Shown: piece by piece, positions 1 to 12,500 of the stretch | How positions within the stretch are numbered: position 1 is the first letter of the stretch | How the letters are laid out: each line of letters opens with the position of its first letter | NCBI GenBank assembly: GCA_024220525.1 | Contig: JAMYWO010000032.1 | Location: forward strand, 164,686-228,685 | DNA from: Cochliopodium minus | Taxonomy: Eukaryota > Discosea > Himatismenida > Cochliopodiidae | Reading direction: 5' to 3' | Length of the DNA: 64,000 bases | The notes under the pieces: model-generated | The model's input: the letters and a program-made list of their open reading frames with translations, nothing else | Databases searched by the model: none | Told to the model about the DNA's origin: nothing | Translations under genes and position numbers: made by a program

Positions 1-791
1 ATCAATAAGAAAATTTATCTTTTTAATGGAGATATAACAAGATTGAAAATTGATTCTATTGTAAATGCTGCTAATGTTTTTTTAAAAAAAGGATCTGGAT
101 TAGATGGAATCATCCACCTAGCTGGTAAATCTGTGATTTTAAATCTTTTTTTTTAATTTATTGGTTAAAAAAAGCGGGAAAAGAATTAGATGAATACTGT
201 AAAAAGACATTTGACAAAAACCTTGAGAAAGGTTGTTCTGGTGATCCTTTTTTTTTTCAAATTTTTTTTAAAATAATTTATTCTTGTTTTAAATAGTGAT
301 CACTCCTGGTTTTGAACTTCCATCAAAGTATATTATACATACTGCTGGCCCGTTTATGTTTGTTTTTTATTAATTTATTTGTTAGATAATAATATTTTTA
401 TACAAAATTAAAAAAAAAAGGGAGGACGATTTAATATTAGGAAATTGTTATAAAAATTGTTTAAAACTAGTTTTAGAAAATAAATTAGAATCTATTGCTT
501 TCAGGTATTATTTTATGTCTTTTTTTTTTTTTTTTAATAAAATTAATTTATTAGTTGTATTTCTTGTGGTGTGAATGAGTATCCTTTGTTTGAAGCTGCT
601 GGTATTTAATTTAATAATTTGAAATGTTTTAAATTTCTTTCTTATTTTTAACTTAAAAAGATGTTGCATTGAGTGTAGTGAGAGAATGGATGGAAGAAAA
701 TTATGAAAAAGTATCCCAAATAGTTTTTTGTTGTTACAGCATGGAAACATTTTATATTTATGAAAAATTAATGCCCCTCTATTTCCCATGA
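1..791 (+). CDS. Macro domain protein (ADP-ribose/O-acetyl-ADP-ribose hydrolase type), 5' partial
   Basis: The gene runs in from before the window. Exons I read are 1-124, 175-240, 297-351, 421-504, 555-601 and 661-791 (TGA). The joined product has the macrodomain order: FNGDIT, NAAN, a GLDGIIHLAAG glycine-rich/His stretch, VITPGFELP, YIIHTAGP, then ESIAF and SCISCGV. Macrodomains of the MacroD class bind ADP-ribose and often remove it from proteins or deacetylate O-acetyl-ADP-ribose. The phosphate-binding loop, usually I-S-x-G-V-Y-G-Y, reads ISCGVNEYP, so the loop is altered although the Gly-Val and Tyr-Pro are kept. The Asn and first Gly-rich loop are intact, so binding is likely; catalytic activity is inferred only. 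Intron boundaries fit GT-AG. Confidence 0.85.
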
Positions 792-877
792 CAAAAAAAA
801 ATTTAATAAAAAAGAATTTAATAAAAAAAGTTTATTCAAAAAAAAATTGTTAAAAAAATTTATACAAAAGAATTAAA

Positions 878-2710
878 CTACCAATCAGGTTCATTTTGGT
901 TCTGATTGGTGTAATCTTCAAAACGTCCATTCTTTTTGAGATCTTCAATCATTGTTTTTAAACGAACAAAAGAAGCATGGAAAGGTGTTTTGTTTTTTTG
1001 AAAAATAAGAGTGGCCCAACTCATCCATTCTTTTTCTATGTAATCCATCAGCTTTATAAATGGTCTTCCAAATGCCCTTATCATTTTATTTCCTCCCAAT
1101 TTCAAAAATACTTCAATCACTGTAGCTGATGTGTAAAGAGGAGGCTATTTTTATTGTTAAAAAAAAGATTAAAAAAAAATTTTAACTTTTAAATTGATTT
1201 CCTACTTCGAATTAATTTATTTTTTTAATATTATTATATTATTATATTATGTTATTATGTTATTATTATATTATGTTATTATTATTTTTAAATATTAATT
1301 TATTTTTTAACATAATATTATTATTAACATTTTCTAATTACCTGATTACAAAAATTAGAAAAGAAAGTCCAAGCTTTTTCTAGACGAAAGAGTTTGCCAA
1401 TGGGAGAATCCAAAAAGAAAAAACAAAACAAAAAAGCAGAGTAAGACAAAACAGATTTCACTTCTAATTCATTTTCAATTTTAAAATCAGATTCTTGACA
1501 ACAAGGAAGGAAAAGAAGCGGAGATAAAAGAGAAATAATTCCGCTAATCAAAGAAAAAACATTATCCTCCTCTTTTGAAAAATGCACCAAATAATTTACT
1601 GATGGATAACATGTGATGAGAGTGTTCAGTGCTATACTCCTTTTTGAGAGTTTTATCATTTCGAAAATGACACCGTACATCGCAAATTTTTTAATTTCCA
1701 CACTCATTTTTCCCCTGTATCTCTTAAATAGATTTGTATCGCCCTCCATGAATCCTATCAAATTAATAAAATGTAAAAAAAAAAAAAATGAAAAGAATTT
1801 ATTTTTGAATCTCTGCTGCTATTATTATTCTTTTAAAGAATTAGCTATTTAAATATGATGTTCAATAGAATTATACAAAGATAAAATGTTGAATGGTTTG
1901 ATACTTTTTTAATCGTTTTTATATTTACCTTCAATTCTAGATTTTTGACCAGGAATTTTGTTGATCAATTCTTTGATATCTCCCTTTAAAGTGGTGATGG
2001 GTTGTTCTTTTATGAGAAGACATCTTTCATATTCTTTTTTGTAATCAAGAACTAACTCTAAGCGCTTATAAAGAACATCTTGGTACCACGGTGGTGTGAC
2101 TTTTTTGAGATTTTCAGGAAAACCCTCATAATTTCGATTTCCTCTTTCAGAAGTTTCTTTTTCTCTTTCTTTTTCTTGTTTTTCATTTTCTTGTTTTTTC
2201 TTTTCATCTTCTTTTTTCTTGTTTTCTTCTTGAATTCTTTTTTGTTGTTCTTCTTGTTGTAATTTTTGGTTTTTTTGTTCTTCTTTCTTCTTGTTTTCTT
2301 CACGATTTTTTTGTTCTTCTATTCTTTGTCTTTCCTCTCCTTCCTTCTTCCTATTTTCTTCTTCTAATTTTTTATTTCTTTCCATTTTCATTTGTTGCTG
2401 CTGTCTTTCGAAATAATCAAGTGAATTTTGAAATTCCGTCTTCAATTTTTTCTTTCTTATCATCAAATCTCTTTCATTTATTCTCCTTTTTTCCCTAAAA
2501 TCTTTTTCCAAATCAATACTTTCACTCCTTTTTCAAAAAAATTTGTTATTATGCAAATATTATTGTTTTTCACGATATAAAGAGAATTTATATTAAAGAT
2601 AATATTTATATTCTTGAATTTATTTACTCTGAATCATCATTATGGTTTATTATTTCAGAAGATCTTTGTATTGGCTTGTATTTTGCTTTCCTTATAAATT
2701 GGGTGCTCAT
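878..2710 (-). CDS. GLE1: GLE1-like mRNA export factor
   Basis: Four exons: 2710-2628, 2518-1929, 1754-1342 and 1144-878; they total 1353 nt (450 aa). The first half is a Lys/Glu/Gln coiled coil (about residues 50-150). It is followed by a helical region with LKGDIKELINKI, then the GLE1 fold: an aliphatic stretch ending ITCYPSVNYLVHF, a segment with SPIGK and LEKAWTFFSNFC, TSATVIEVFLKLGGNKM and the C-terminal FHASFVRLKTMIEDL. This matches the order I remember for human GLE1 (central coiled coil, then the HEAT-like InsP6/DDX19-binding domain with a GW(x)W(x)A helix and a final F(I/V)RLK helix). In other organisms GLE1 acts at the cytoplasmic face of the nuclear pore to activate the RNA helicase Dbp5 in mRNA export. 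Viewed exon by exon the fragments look like unrelated proteins; only the spliced product is recognisable. The first exon is short and assigned by phase and an ATG. Confidence 0.72.
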
Positions 2711-2837
2711 TTTTTTTTTTATATATAACGATTTTTTTATTTATTATCACAAAAAATAAAGAATATGAAAGATGTCTTCTCATAACTCTTTTCACAATAA
2801 TGAGATTTTGATAAGGGAATGATAAATTATTTATTTT

Positions 2838-5139
2838 TTACAAATCTTCTTTTAAAGAATTAATTAATTTCTCTGAATTAGAAATTAAAAGATCAAACAT
2901 AAAATTGATTTTGGAAACTTGAAGAAAATACTCTATTGTTTCTATCTGAGGACGAATAAAGTTGGGTGCTAAAATTAAAAAAAGGAAATTAGTTATGAAA
3001 TGAAAAAAAAAGAAAAAGAATAGAAACCAAAAACAATGGCAAGATTGGAACTTTTCATGAGATTAATTTCAGAGAAACTTGCTACTTTAGAAAAAAAATC
3101 AAAGAAATAAGAAATTAGAGGAAAGAAGAGGGGGTTGGTGTTTTTTTTGATGAGGGAGATCATATTTTCTAGTAATCCTTCTTTCTCTTCGTAGACATCC
3201 ATTAAAAGAGGGTAAATAGAAAAAGGAAACAAGGGTTCTGGTAAAACTCTCAAAAATTGTTTCAACAAACTTGCTATATCATGTACTTTCAACTCTTTCA
3301 TCTCCACCCTCTTGCTTTGTTCCTCTACCGGTCCTTTGTCTATCTTTGCACATATTTTTAGTATCACCTCTAAACATTTTTAAAAAAAAAAATAAAAAAA
3401 AATAGAAATAAAATATTAAATAAAATAAAATAAATAAAATAAAAATATAAAAAATGAAATTAAAATGTAAAAAATAAAATTAAAATGAAGTAAAAATAAA
3501 AATAAAGTTAAACAATAAATAATAAGTAAAGGAAAAATAAAAATAAAATTGAAACTAAAAATAAAGTAAAATGAAATAAAATGAAAATATAAAAAATAAA
3601 ATTAAAATGAAGTAAAAATAAAAATAAAAATAAATTGAAACTAAAAATAAAGTAAACTAAAAATTAAAAATATAATACTAAAATAAAGTAAAATAAAAAA
3701 ATAAATTAGAATAATATTTACCCATTTCACCAGGAACTCTAAAAATTTCAGGAGTAGAAATTTTATTATCTTGTAAGAGGGATTGAATGGTCTGAGAAAC
3801 GATGAAAGGAATTCCATCCACAGAATCTTTTCTCTGTAAAATAATAGAAAGAGATTTTCCAAAATAAGCATCTTTGTTGCAATCACTGACAGCTTTACGA
3901 ATAGAGTTTATGAAAATGATTTTAGATTTCACATTTTCAGTGAAAAAATAAAATTTTTCAAATTTTTTCTCAGAAAAAGAATTTGAAATAGAAAAACAAG
4001 AAAATCCTTTTTTCTCCATTTCCCCATTCACATTGTTTTCATCTGATGTTATTTCCACATCCTCCAGTTTTATTTCATCAACGTAATGAAGAATTTCTTT
4101 TTTACACTCAAATATGATGAAGACATTCTCGAAAAGCAGAACCATACCCCTCCTCTTCTTCTTTTCTTTGTTCAACATGTAAAAATATTCCTGTGTTATC
4201 AGTTTTACTTTGTATGGTAATTTGTAGACTGGTCTCATCGTTCCTATCCTCGCTTTTGGATGTTCTATTCTTCTTTGTATCTCATTCACTTTATGAACTG
4301 AAGACGAATAGGAAAGAGCATCTCCTAAAAAAAAAAATGATTTTAATTTTGAATAAAAGATTTTAAAAAATAGAAGAAACAAAATGTAAAGAAATTAATT
4401 TTTTGTGATTTAATTTACCTATAAATTTTACAACAGAATCCATAGTATTGAAGGCAGTTTCCAAATCTTGAAAATAAGGATGATCTGGAGGAGTGTTTTG
4501 GATAAATAATTTCAAGTGAAGTTGATAGGTGTTGAGGTGATTGATGGGAAGTGAAAGAAGGATTCGGAAAAATGATTCTGAGGAGAGCTTTTCGAGAGAT
4601 TGCTCTTTTTCTGAAATGAATTGTTGAAATTTTTGATTATTTTCCAAATCGAGGAAAAGAATGGTTGAAGAATGGAAATTAAACACATAATCTCCATATA
4701 CTTTCAAAAAAGGAGCGATTATATTTATTTTTGTACCAAATTGTTCGATATTAGGGTAAAAAGATGAAATATACTCCATTTCCTTTTCTACAATTAAATG
4801 CACATCTCTTATTTTTGTTATATTGGAGAATAGAATAGAAATATCATCAAGTGAAAGGATAGGTGATTTAGTTTTTGAAGATTCAATAAGAGGATTAAGA
4901 AATTCGTCAATGAGGATTGTTAATCTTTGTATATATAATTTTTCTTTCTTCAAAAAAGAGAAAAATTTTTCGTTTCTGATATGGAGTGAAGGATGATTTT
5001 TATATAATTCTTTCAATTTTAAATATTTTGTTCTGCAAAGAAATTTTCTTATATTTGATTGAATCTTTATTATCAATTTCTGATTTGTTGAAGAATATAG
5101 CCTTGTGTTGATAGTGAAAGCATTGAAATTCTTTTTCAT
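2838..5139 (-). CDS. Rho GTPase regulator: IQ motif, RhoGEF (DH), PH and RhoGAP domains
   Basis: Exons 5139-4419, 4324-3722, 3369-3028 and 2968-2838 join in phase. Order in the protein: an IQ motif near residue 25-45 (IQSNIRKFLCRTKYLK), a DH/RhoGEF domain (about 60-240), a PH domain (about 265-390), then RhoGAP (about 400-560). The RhoGAP keeps the arginine finger (IFRVPGEMG), the LLKQFLRVLPEPLFP helix and the NLAIVFAPN motif. DH domains load GTP on Rho-family GTPases, while RhoGAP domains stimulate hydrolysis, so one protein can turn the switch both on and off, presumably at membranes through PH. The IQ motif suggests calmodulin or EF-hand control. Such DH-PH-GAP fusions are known from amoebae and animals (BCR/ABR-like). 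The start ATG at 5139 lies 165 bp upstream of the preceding gene's stop. Confidence 0.85.
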
Positions 5140-5304
5140 CCTTTATCCAACAAATTATTTCAATTTTTTTAATTTAATTTATTTTTATTTCCATTTAGCA
5201 CAATTGATTTTATCCAAAAAAATAAAAAATTTATAAAGATCATATTTTTCTTTCGACAAATTTGAATTTAAAAGTCAAAGTAAATATCCTTTGAAAAGAA
5301 AAAT

Positions 5305-8300
5305 TTATTTGAATTTTTTATCTAATCTCTTTTTGATTAAAAGTTTTTTGATCAAGGTTTTCCAATTTGAGTAAATTTTGGAAAGTCTTTGTTTTTCTTT
5401 TTTATCAAAGTTTATTTGAGTCTGTTGGACATGGGCCTCCCGTATAATAAACTCAAACTCTTCACAAACAACTATTCCATCAAACTTTGGGTAAGATCCT
5501 CTGACCTTGAATTCCCATCCAACCTTTTTTTTAAAAAAATAAAAAAAATGTAAAAAAAATAATAAAAAATGTAAAAATTATAAAAAAGGAAAGAGGAACC
5601 ATAGCACGAGCATAATCAATAGAAAGTTTTTTACAAACAGAAGGAAAACCATAACCACGAATCCAAGAAGTATGAAGAGGCAGCATGGAGGGAGAAAAGA
5701 GATAAATATTTCCATGCTTATTTTTTGGTACTTTCCCCTTTTCAGTGATTACAGGTAAAACATAATCTTCCACCTGCCAATCTCCATAGTATTCACTCCC
5801 TCCTATTTCCTTTACACTTTTCTCCCCTTCTTTTAAGCTTTTTTGTTCCTGCATCCATTTTTCTTCCGTGTGTATGTGACCTTTTCAAAAATAAAATAAG
5901 AAAAAATTTTTTTAAAATAAAAATAATAAAAATAAGTAAAAATAAAAATTAATTAGTAAAAATAAAAATTAATTAGTAAAAATAATTAAAAATCACAAAA
6001 AAATAAAAGTACCAACATCATCACGGAGATGGACAAATTCATCCTGAGACAAGAGGAGGGATTTTTTCTGTTTATCGGAAACGGGAACAGGAAGGGAAAG
6101 AGGACGAATCATTTCATATTTACCAAGAAGAGAAGAAAGAGAATAAACGGGATGATTTTTAAATAATTTTTTGGAAGAGGGGAGAGGTTCATAAGAAGGG
6201 ATTTTGGAGTAGAGTTTTTTCTTTTCTTTTTCCTCCACTTTTTTCCATTTCTCTGATATCTTTCCATATATCGGTGATGACACATATTCCCCATTATTAC
6301 TACTCTTGTATATCTCTTCTCTTTTTATTTCTATATAATTATTATTATTAATGTTATTGTTATTAATATTAATGTTATTATTATTATTATTAATGTTATT
6401 ATTATTAATATTACTACTCTTGTATATCTCTTCTCTTTTTATTTCTATATAATTATTATTATGAATGTTATTATTATTATTATTAATGTTATTGTTATTA
6501 ATATTACTATTAATGTTATTATTACTATGATTATTATTAATATTATCATTATTAGTATTATTATGAGAAGAGGGAGAGGAGAAGAGAAAGGAAGGAAAGG
6601 AAGAGGAGGAGAGGAGGGAGAGGGAAAGAGATAACCAATCACGATCAAGTAAAGAAATGGAAGATAATCTCCTCTTTTTCGTTTTTTCCCATCTCCCACT
6701 GTATTTTCTCGTCACATCTCCTATTATCTTCCATACTCTGTTCTTCTCTTCTTCTATTCTTTTTCTTTTATTATTATAGTTATTGTTATAGTTATTAGTA
6801 TTATCATTATTATTATTATTATTATTGTTATTATTATTATTATTTTTATTATTATTATTATTATTTTTATTATTATTATAAGGAAGAATTTGAATAAAGT
6901 CAGTTTCATCTTTTTCATATATTTTATATATTTCAATTAAATCTATTTCCATATCTTTGTTGTCTTTATCTTTTTTACTCTTCTCGTTATTTTTGTTCAT
7001 ATTATAGTTATTATTGTTATCATTATTTTTGTTGCTATTATTGTTATGATTATCATAAATATTGACTATTTTAACATCATCTTCTTCTTTTTCATAAATA
7101 TCTATCTCTTTCCCTTCTTTATCTATGTTTATATTTCTTTTTTCATTATTACTAATAACTTTATTAATATTAATATTTTTGTTGTTAGTATTGTTATTAT
7201 TGTTGTTATTATTATTGTTGTTATTGTTATTGTTATTATTATTGTTATTATTGTTATTGTTATTGGTGTTGTTGTTATTCTTGTTTTTGTTATTATTGTT
7301 GTTGTTGGTATTGTTTAGTAAAGAAGAAGAAGAAGAAGGAGAGGAGGAAGAAGGGGGAGAAGGAAAAGAATGAAAAGAAAAAAGGTAAGAAAAATGAAAA
7401 AGAGATTTGTAAAATGAAAAAAAAGATTTCTCCATTTCTATTTCCTCCTTCACTACTCTCTTCTCTTTTTTCCCTTCCCATACCTTCACCGCTTTCCTTT
7501 CATTTCAAATAATAAATTAATTCATTCAAATAAATCAATAAAAAGAAAGAATAAAATTAATATTTAAAATAAAAATAAAAAAAGATAATAAAAAGATAAA
7601 TAAAAGATTATAAAATTAATTTTTAAAATTAAAATAATAAATTATTAAAATTATAAAAATTGAAATAAATTAAAATTTAATAAAAAAATACCAAGAATTT
7701 TGAAACAAAATTTCTGGCCAGAGAAAAGGAGAAGAAGGGGAGGAGGAAAAAGAAGAAGGGGAAGAGGATTTGGAAGAAGATTTTAAAAGAGGAGGAGTTT
7801 CACAAACAAGAATCAATCGAAAAGTCAATCCAACCACTCTGCACAGCAAAGAAAAAAGAATTATAAACTCGGAGAAAGAGGATTTCTTTTGTTTTTTGTT
7901 TTTGATTAATTTCTTGTATTTATTTATAGTGTAAAAGATTGGATTGATCCCTCTTTTCGCCAATCCTTCGAATTTTTTTTTCGCCTTTATTTCTTCATTC
8001 TTTTCTTGTTCTTTATTTCTTTTCTCGAATGAAAAAGTCTTTTGGAAAAAATCGATCAATTCCATCACGTATTCCTTTTCCAATTCTTTTATTATGCTTA
8101 TTGTTTCATATTCCAGTAATTCTGATGGAACCAATGATAGCATCAATGTTTGTAATTCTTCATTTTCTATTATATTTTCTAAAATTGATATCCCATATGC
8201 CAAGTTACATACTATAACTGTTCATTTTTTTTTTTCAACAGATGAGAAATAAAATTATTCTATATATTTTTGCTTTTACCAGATTTGTGAAGTAAAATTC

Positions 8301-8628
8301 TTTTGTTTTTATCTTCCTTAATCTTTGGATCCTGTTTTTTCTTTGGTTTGGTAGTTTTTTTGGGTACATTCTTCTTTAAAATGGGTTTTTTCTTTTTGTT
8401 TTTTTCTAATGGATTTTCAATCTCTATTTCTCTTTATTTCTTGATTAATGATGAATATTTGTTTATTCAATTAATGCTTACATTCCTTCACCTTTTTCAA
8501 AAAAATTTGATAAAATCAAAATAACAAAATTATTTTTTTTCTTTTAATATACTTGATATATCAAGGGATTTTTCTTCAGATTGATCTTCCTCTATTTCAT
8601 TTCCAACAAATAATTGATCATCATCCAT
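5305..8628 (-). CDS. XPC: XPC/Rad4 nucleotide-excision-repair damage sensor with poly-Asn insertions
   Basis: Six exons (8628-8553, 8423-8280, 8217-7692, 7496-6013, 5880-5600, 5523-5305) sum to 2730 nt, 909 aa. Residues 1-75 are acidic then Lys-rich. The transglutaminase-like domain starts around ILLHKS and includes LLCRVVGLTFRLILV. The beta-hairpin domains follow: BHD1 begins at LFKNHPVYSLSSLL, and BHD2/3 contain GDWQVEDYVLP, GKVPKNKHGNIYLFSPSML and GWEFKVRGSYPKFDGIVVC. XPC/Rad4 with a Rad23 partner recognises helix-distorting lesions and recruits TFIIH. Between the transglutaminase-like part and BHD1 lie several hundred residues of Asn runs and two copies of YIEIKREEIYKSSN, which are lineage-specific low-complexity filler rather than part of the fold. 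The overlapping opposite-strand open frames here are shadows of the trinucleotide tracts. Confidence 0.9.
6330..7320. repeat. Trinucleotide (ATT/AAT)n microsatellites coding for poly-Asn inside XPC
   Basis: Blocks at about 6340-6560, 6770-6880 and 7000-7320 are interrupted AAT/AAC codon runs on the minus strand. They are read as Asn in the XPC frame. Between 6300 and 6460 a segment coding YIEIKREEIYKSSN is present twice, so local duplication has acted together with repeat slippage. Confidence 0.85.
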
Positions 8629-8791
8629 ATTAGCTTTGTTTATTTTTGGATTTTTTTTTTTTTCTGGGAATTGAAATTTGTCAGAAATAAACAAATGAGA
8701 ATCACAATGTTGGATCTATACTCTTAATTTCTTTGCGATTGTTCAAAAATGTGAAAGGAATCTTTAATTTGAAAAAAAAAAGATAAAAAAA

Positions 8792-9394
8792 ATGATTGAT
8801 GGATTGTTCAGTTGGGATTTATTGTTTTATTCAACCTTGTTCTTCTTTATTTTGGTGATATTAGGAAAATTATTCAATCCTGCTCAGAAAAGACCACTTA
8901 ATATTGAAGAAACAAATAAAAAGATTGAAAATGTTATTGAAAGGAAAGTGGTATGGATAATTTTCAAATCTTTTGGTTTTATTAATCAGTATTTCAATTA
9001 TAATCTTTTCTTTTCTTGAATAATTCCAGATTCAAAAAAAGAAACAAATATTTGGAGAATATACAAAAGAAGAAGTTGAAAAACATGATAAAAAAGATGA
9101 TTTATGGTTAATTATAAGAGATAGTGTTTATGATGTTACTGCATATGTTCAAGGTAAAAAATACATTTTTCATTTTGATTTTTTACCTATTTCTATCAAT
9201 AATCAGATCATCCAGGGTAAATTAGAAATATTCCTTCAATTTTCTACCTTTAATTTTTTCATATTTATAGTGGTGATTCCATAATGAATAATGCAGGAGG
9301 AGATAGTACTGAAGGTTTTTTTGGAGATCAACATCCAAAGCATGTTTTTGAATTTGTTGAAGAATATAAGATTGGGAAGCTTATTTCAAAATAA
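8792..9394 (+). CDS. Membrane-anchored cytochrome b5 domain protein (progesterone-receptor-like or b5 type)
   Basis: Exons 8792-8950, 9030-9153, 9207-9216 and 9271-9394 give 417 nt, 138 aa. The N-terminus has one hydrophobic anchor (about residues 7-25, LLFYSTLFFFILVILG). The cytochrome b5 domain starts at YTKEEVEKHDKKDDLW and contains the heme-ligand motif DHPGGDSIMNNAGGDST and a downstream His in DQHPKHVFEFV. Proteins of this shape carry electrons to membrane desaturases or hydroxylases, or act as heme chaperones in the MAPR group. The second axial ligand looks like the His of HPKHV, which is closer to classic b5 than to MAPR, where the ligands are Tyr. The third exon is only 10 nt and codes the core of the HPGG loop; without it the reading frame breaks, so it must be spliced in. 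Confidence 0.88.
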
Positions 9395-9554
9395 ATTCAA
9401 ATTTTATTTATAAAAGAAACAAAATAAAATCTTTCATGTTGTTATAATCAATAAAAAATGGTTTTGATTTTCTCCATTTGATTCATTTAATACCTCTTTT
9501 TTTTATGTTGAAATTTTATAATAAAAAATAAAAAATAAAAATAAAAATAAAAAA

Positions 9555-12500
9555 ATGATTGAAGAAAAAGAAGAAAAGAAGGAAAAGAAACATACTATCA
9601 CCGTAATAGATAATAGAACAGGGAAATCATACGAAATTCCATTGATTCGTAAGAAATAATTGAAATGTCAAAATATTTAGGCTAAATTAAATTTGAATTC
9701 AATTTTAGAAGGGAAAAATGCAATAGGTATAAACTCACTTTGTATTATTTTTTTTCACATCTTACCTTTGTAATCAGATTCTAATTCATTCAAAATATTG
9801 AAATTGAGCGAAAATGATAAGAACGGAGTAGTGTAAAATTTCATATAAAAGAATCTATTCCAAAACAAGCTATTCATTTGTTTTATTGTTTTTCATCTTT
9901 TCATCTAATTTTTTATTAAAAGATGCTTTGATCCAGGATATGTAAATACAGCATGTTGTAGATCAAAAATTAGTTTTATAGATGGAGAAAAAGGGATATT
10001 GGAATATAGAGGATATTCAATAGAAGATTTATGCGAAAAATCAAATTTTTTGGAAGTTTCTTATCTTTTAATTTTTGGCAAGCTTCCAGATACAGAAAAA
10101 TACAATGAACATGTTACCCGTGTGATGAGACATACTTTTATTCATCAAAATCTCACCGAACTCATGAAATCTTTCAGGTTAATTTTTTCAACAAAAAATA
10201 AATTTATTTTTTCAATCAACTCCTTATGATTTTCTTTTATTTCTTTCTTATTTCTTTTTGGCTTATTAAATTTTAAAATGTATTAAATTTTTAATATTTA
10301 TTATATTTATTAATTTTAATAGATATGATGCACATCCTATGGTAAGAAAAGTTTTCTTTAATTTAATTGGAATCTTAAGTAAAAAATAGGGAATGGTCAT
10401 TTCTTCTATTGCTGCTGTAATCAAATTTTATTTTTTATTAATTTATTTTAATTTATTTTTTTATTATATTTTATTATTTATTTTATTAATATATTTTATG
10501 AATATATTAATTTATTTTTATTTTAGATGAATTGTTTAATTTTAATCATTTTTATTTTATTGTATTATTAACAAAAATGGATTAAAAGATGTCAACATTT
10601 TATCCAGACGCAAATACATCATTGAAAGGAGCAAGTATATATAAAAACAATAGTAAGTTGGTTAACAAACAAATCTTTCGTTTATTGGGAAAAATCCCCA
10701 CTATTGCTGCTTGTGCTTATCGTCATCGTATCGGGTTTTTATTTTTCTTTTTTAAAACCATTTTTTTTATAAATTTTTTTATTATAAAGATTTATTATTC
10801 ACTTAATTTATTATTAATCATTTATTTTAATCAATATAATTAATTATATATTTTTATTAATTTTGTTGTTTATTTTATTTTTATTAATTAATTAATTAAT
10901 TATTATTATTTATTTTTATTAATTAATTATTTTTATTTATTTTTATTTAATTATTAATTATTTTTATTTAATTAATTTTAATTACTTATTCATTTCGTAA
11001 TTGTAATGTAGGAGACCATACAACAATCCTGTTAATAATCTGAATTACACTGAAAATTTTCTGTACATGCTTGACAGGTTTAATTTTTCTTTTTTTAAAA
11101 AAATTAAAATTTCATTTACTTTTTCTATCAATTTATTTGTTTCTTTATTTTTATAAATAATTTATTTTATTCCAATTTATATTAATTTTAATTTTAATTT
11201 TAATTTTATATATTTTTAATTTAATTTATATTAATTTTATTTTATTATTTTTTAAAAAATAGGTTGAGCGAAACGAATTATAAACCACACCCAACTTTAG
11301 TGAAGGCACTAGATGTTCTCTTCATTCTCCATGTATTTTTTTCCCTTATTAATCTATATTCCCCCTTATTTATCTTTATTCCCCCTTATTTATCTTTATT
11401 CCTTTATTTATCTATATTCCTTTATTTATCTATATTCCTTTATTTATCTATATTCCTTCATTTATCTATATTCTTTTATTTATCTATATTCCTTTATTTA
11501 TCTATATTCTTTTATTTATCTATATTCCTTTATTTATCTATATTCTTTTATTTATCTATATTCTTTTATTTATCTATATTCTTTTATTTATCTATATTCC
11601 TTTATTTATCTATATTCCTTTATTTATCTATATTTATCTTTATTTCTTATTTACCTTTATTTCATCTTCCTATTTTCTATTACTTAAATTGAATAATTTC
11701 TTAATTTATTATTTATTTATTTATTATTTATTATTTATTTATTTATTATTTATTTATTTATTATTTATTTATTTATTATTTATTTATTATTTATCAAATA
11801 AAGGCGGAACATGGGTTGAATTGTTCAACAGCTACACTTCGTCAGTTAGCGTAAAAAAAGTCCACTCTCTTTACTTACTTTTTACTTACTTTTTACTTAC
11901 TCTTTACTTTCTCTTTACTTTATACAACAGATATTCTTTATTTTATTAAAACAGATATATTCTTTATTTTATTAAAACAGATATTCTTATTTATTAAAAA
12001 CAGATATATTCTTTTTACTTATTAAAACAGATATATTCTTTATTTTATTAAAAACAGATATTCTTTATTTATTAAAAACAGATATATTCTTTTTACTTAT
12101 TAAAACGGATATATTCTTTTTATCTTTTAAAAAACATATCTTACTTATTAAAACAGATATAATCTTTTAAACATATATCTTTTATCTTTTTAAAACGTAC
12201 GTTCTTTTTAAACTTTATTTTAATAAAAACCAAACCTTTTTAAAACATATTTTTTATTCAAATTTATTTCAAATAATAAAAAAGATCAACAGGAGTGGAT
12301 CCTTATACTGCAGTTAGTGGAGCTGGTAAATTCTCAACATTTTTAATTTAATAAAATCAAATAAAATCAAATAAAATCAAATAAAATCAAATAAAACCAA
12401 ATAAAATCAAACAATAAAAAATACATAAATTAAATAATAAAAAAAAAATAATAATACAATAATAATAAATTAATAAAAATAATAAAATTTAAAATTAAAT

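Noticed and set aside
7046-7373. Plus-strand Ile/Leu/Val-rich open frames
   Set aside because: They are the antisense of poly-Asn codons of XPC; only the minus frame fits the repair protein.
11264-11949. Open frames with YLSIFL repeats
   Set aside because: They arise from 14-nt intron repeats between two citrate synthase exons; the exon parts join in phase without them.
11920-12215. CRISPR-like spacing of repeats
   Set aside because: Units are contiguous and degenerate with no unique spacers, and the genome is eukaryotic with a coding context.
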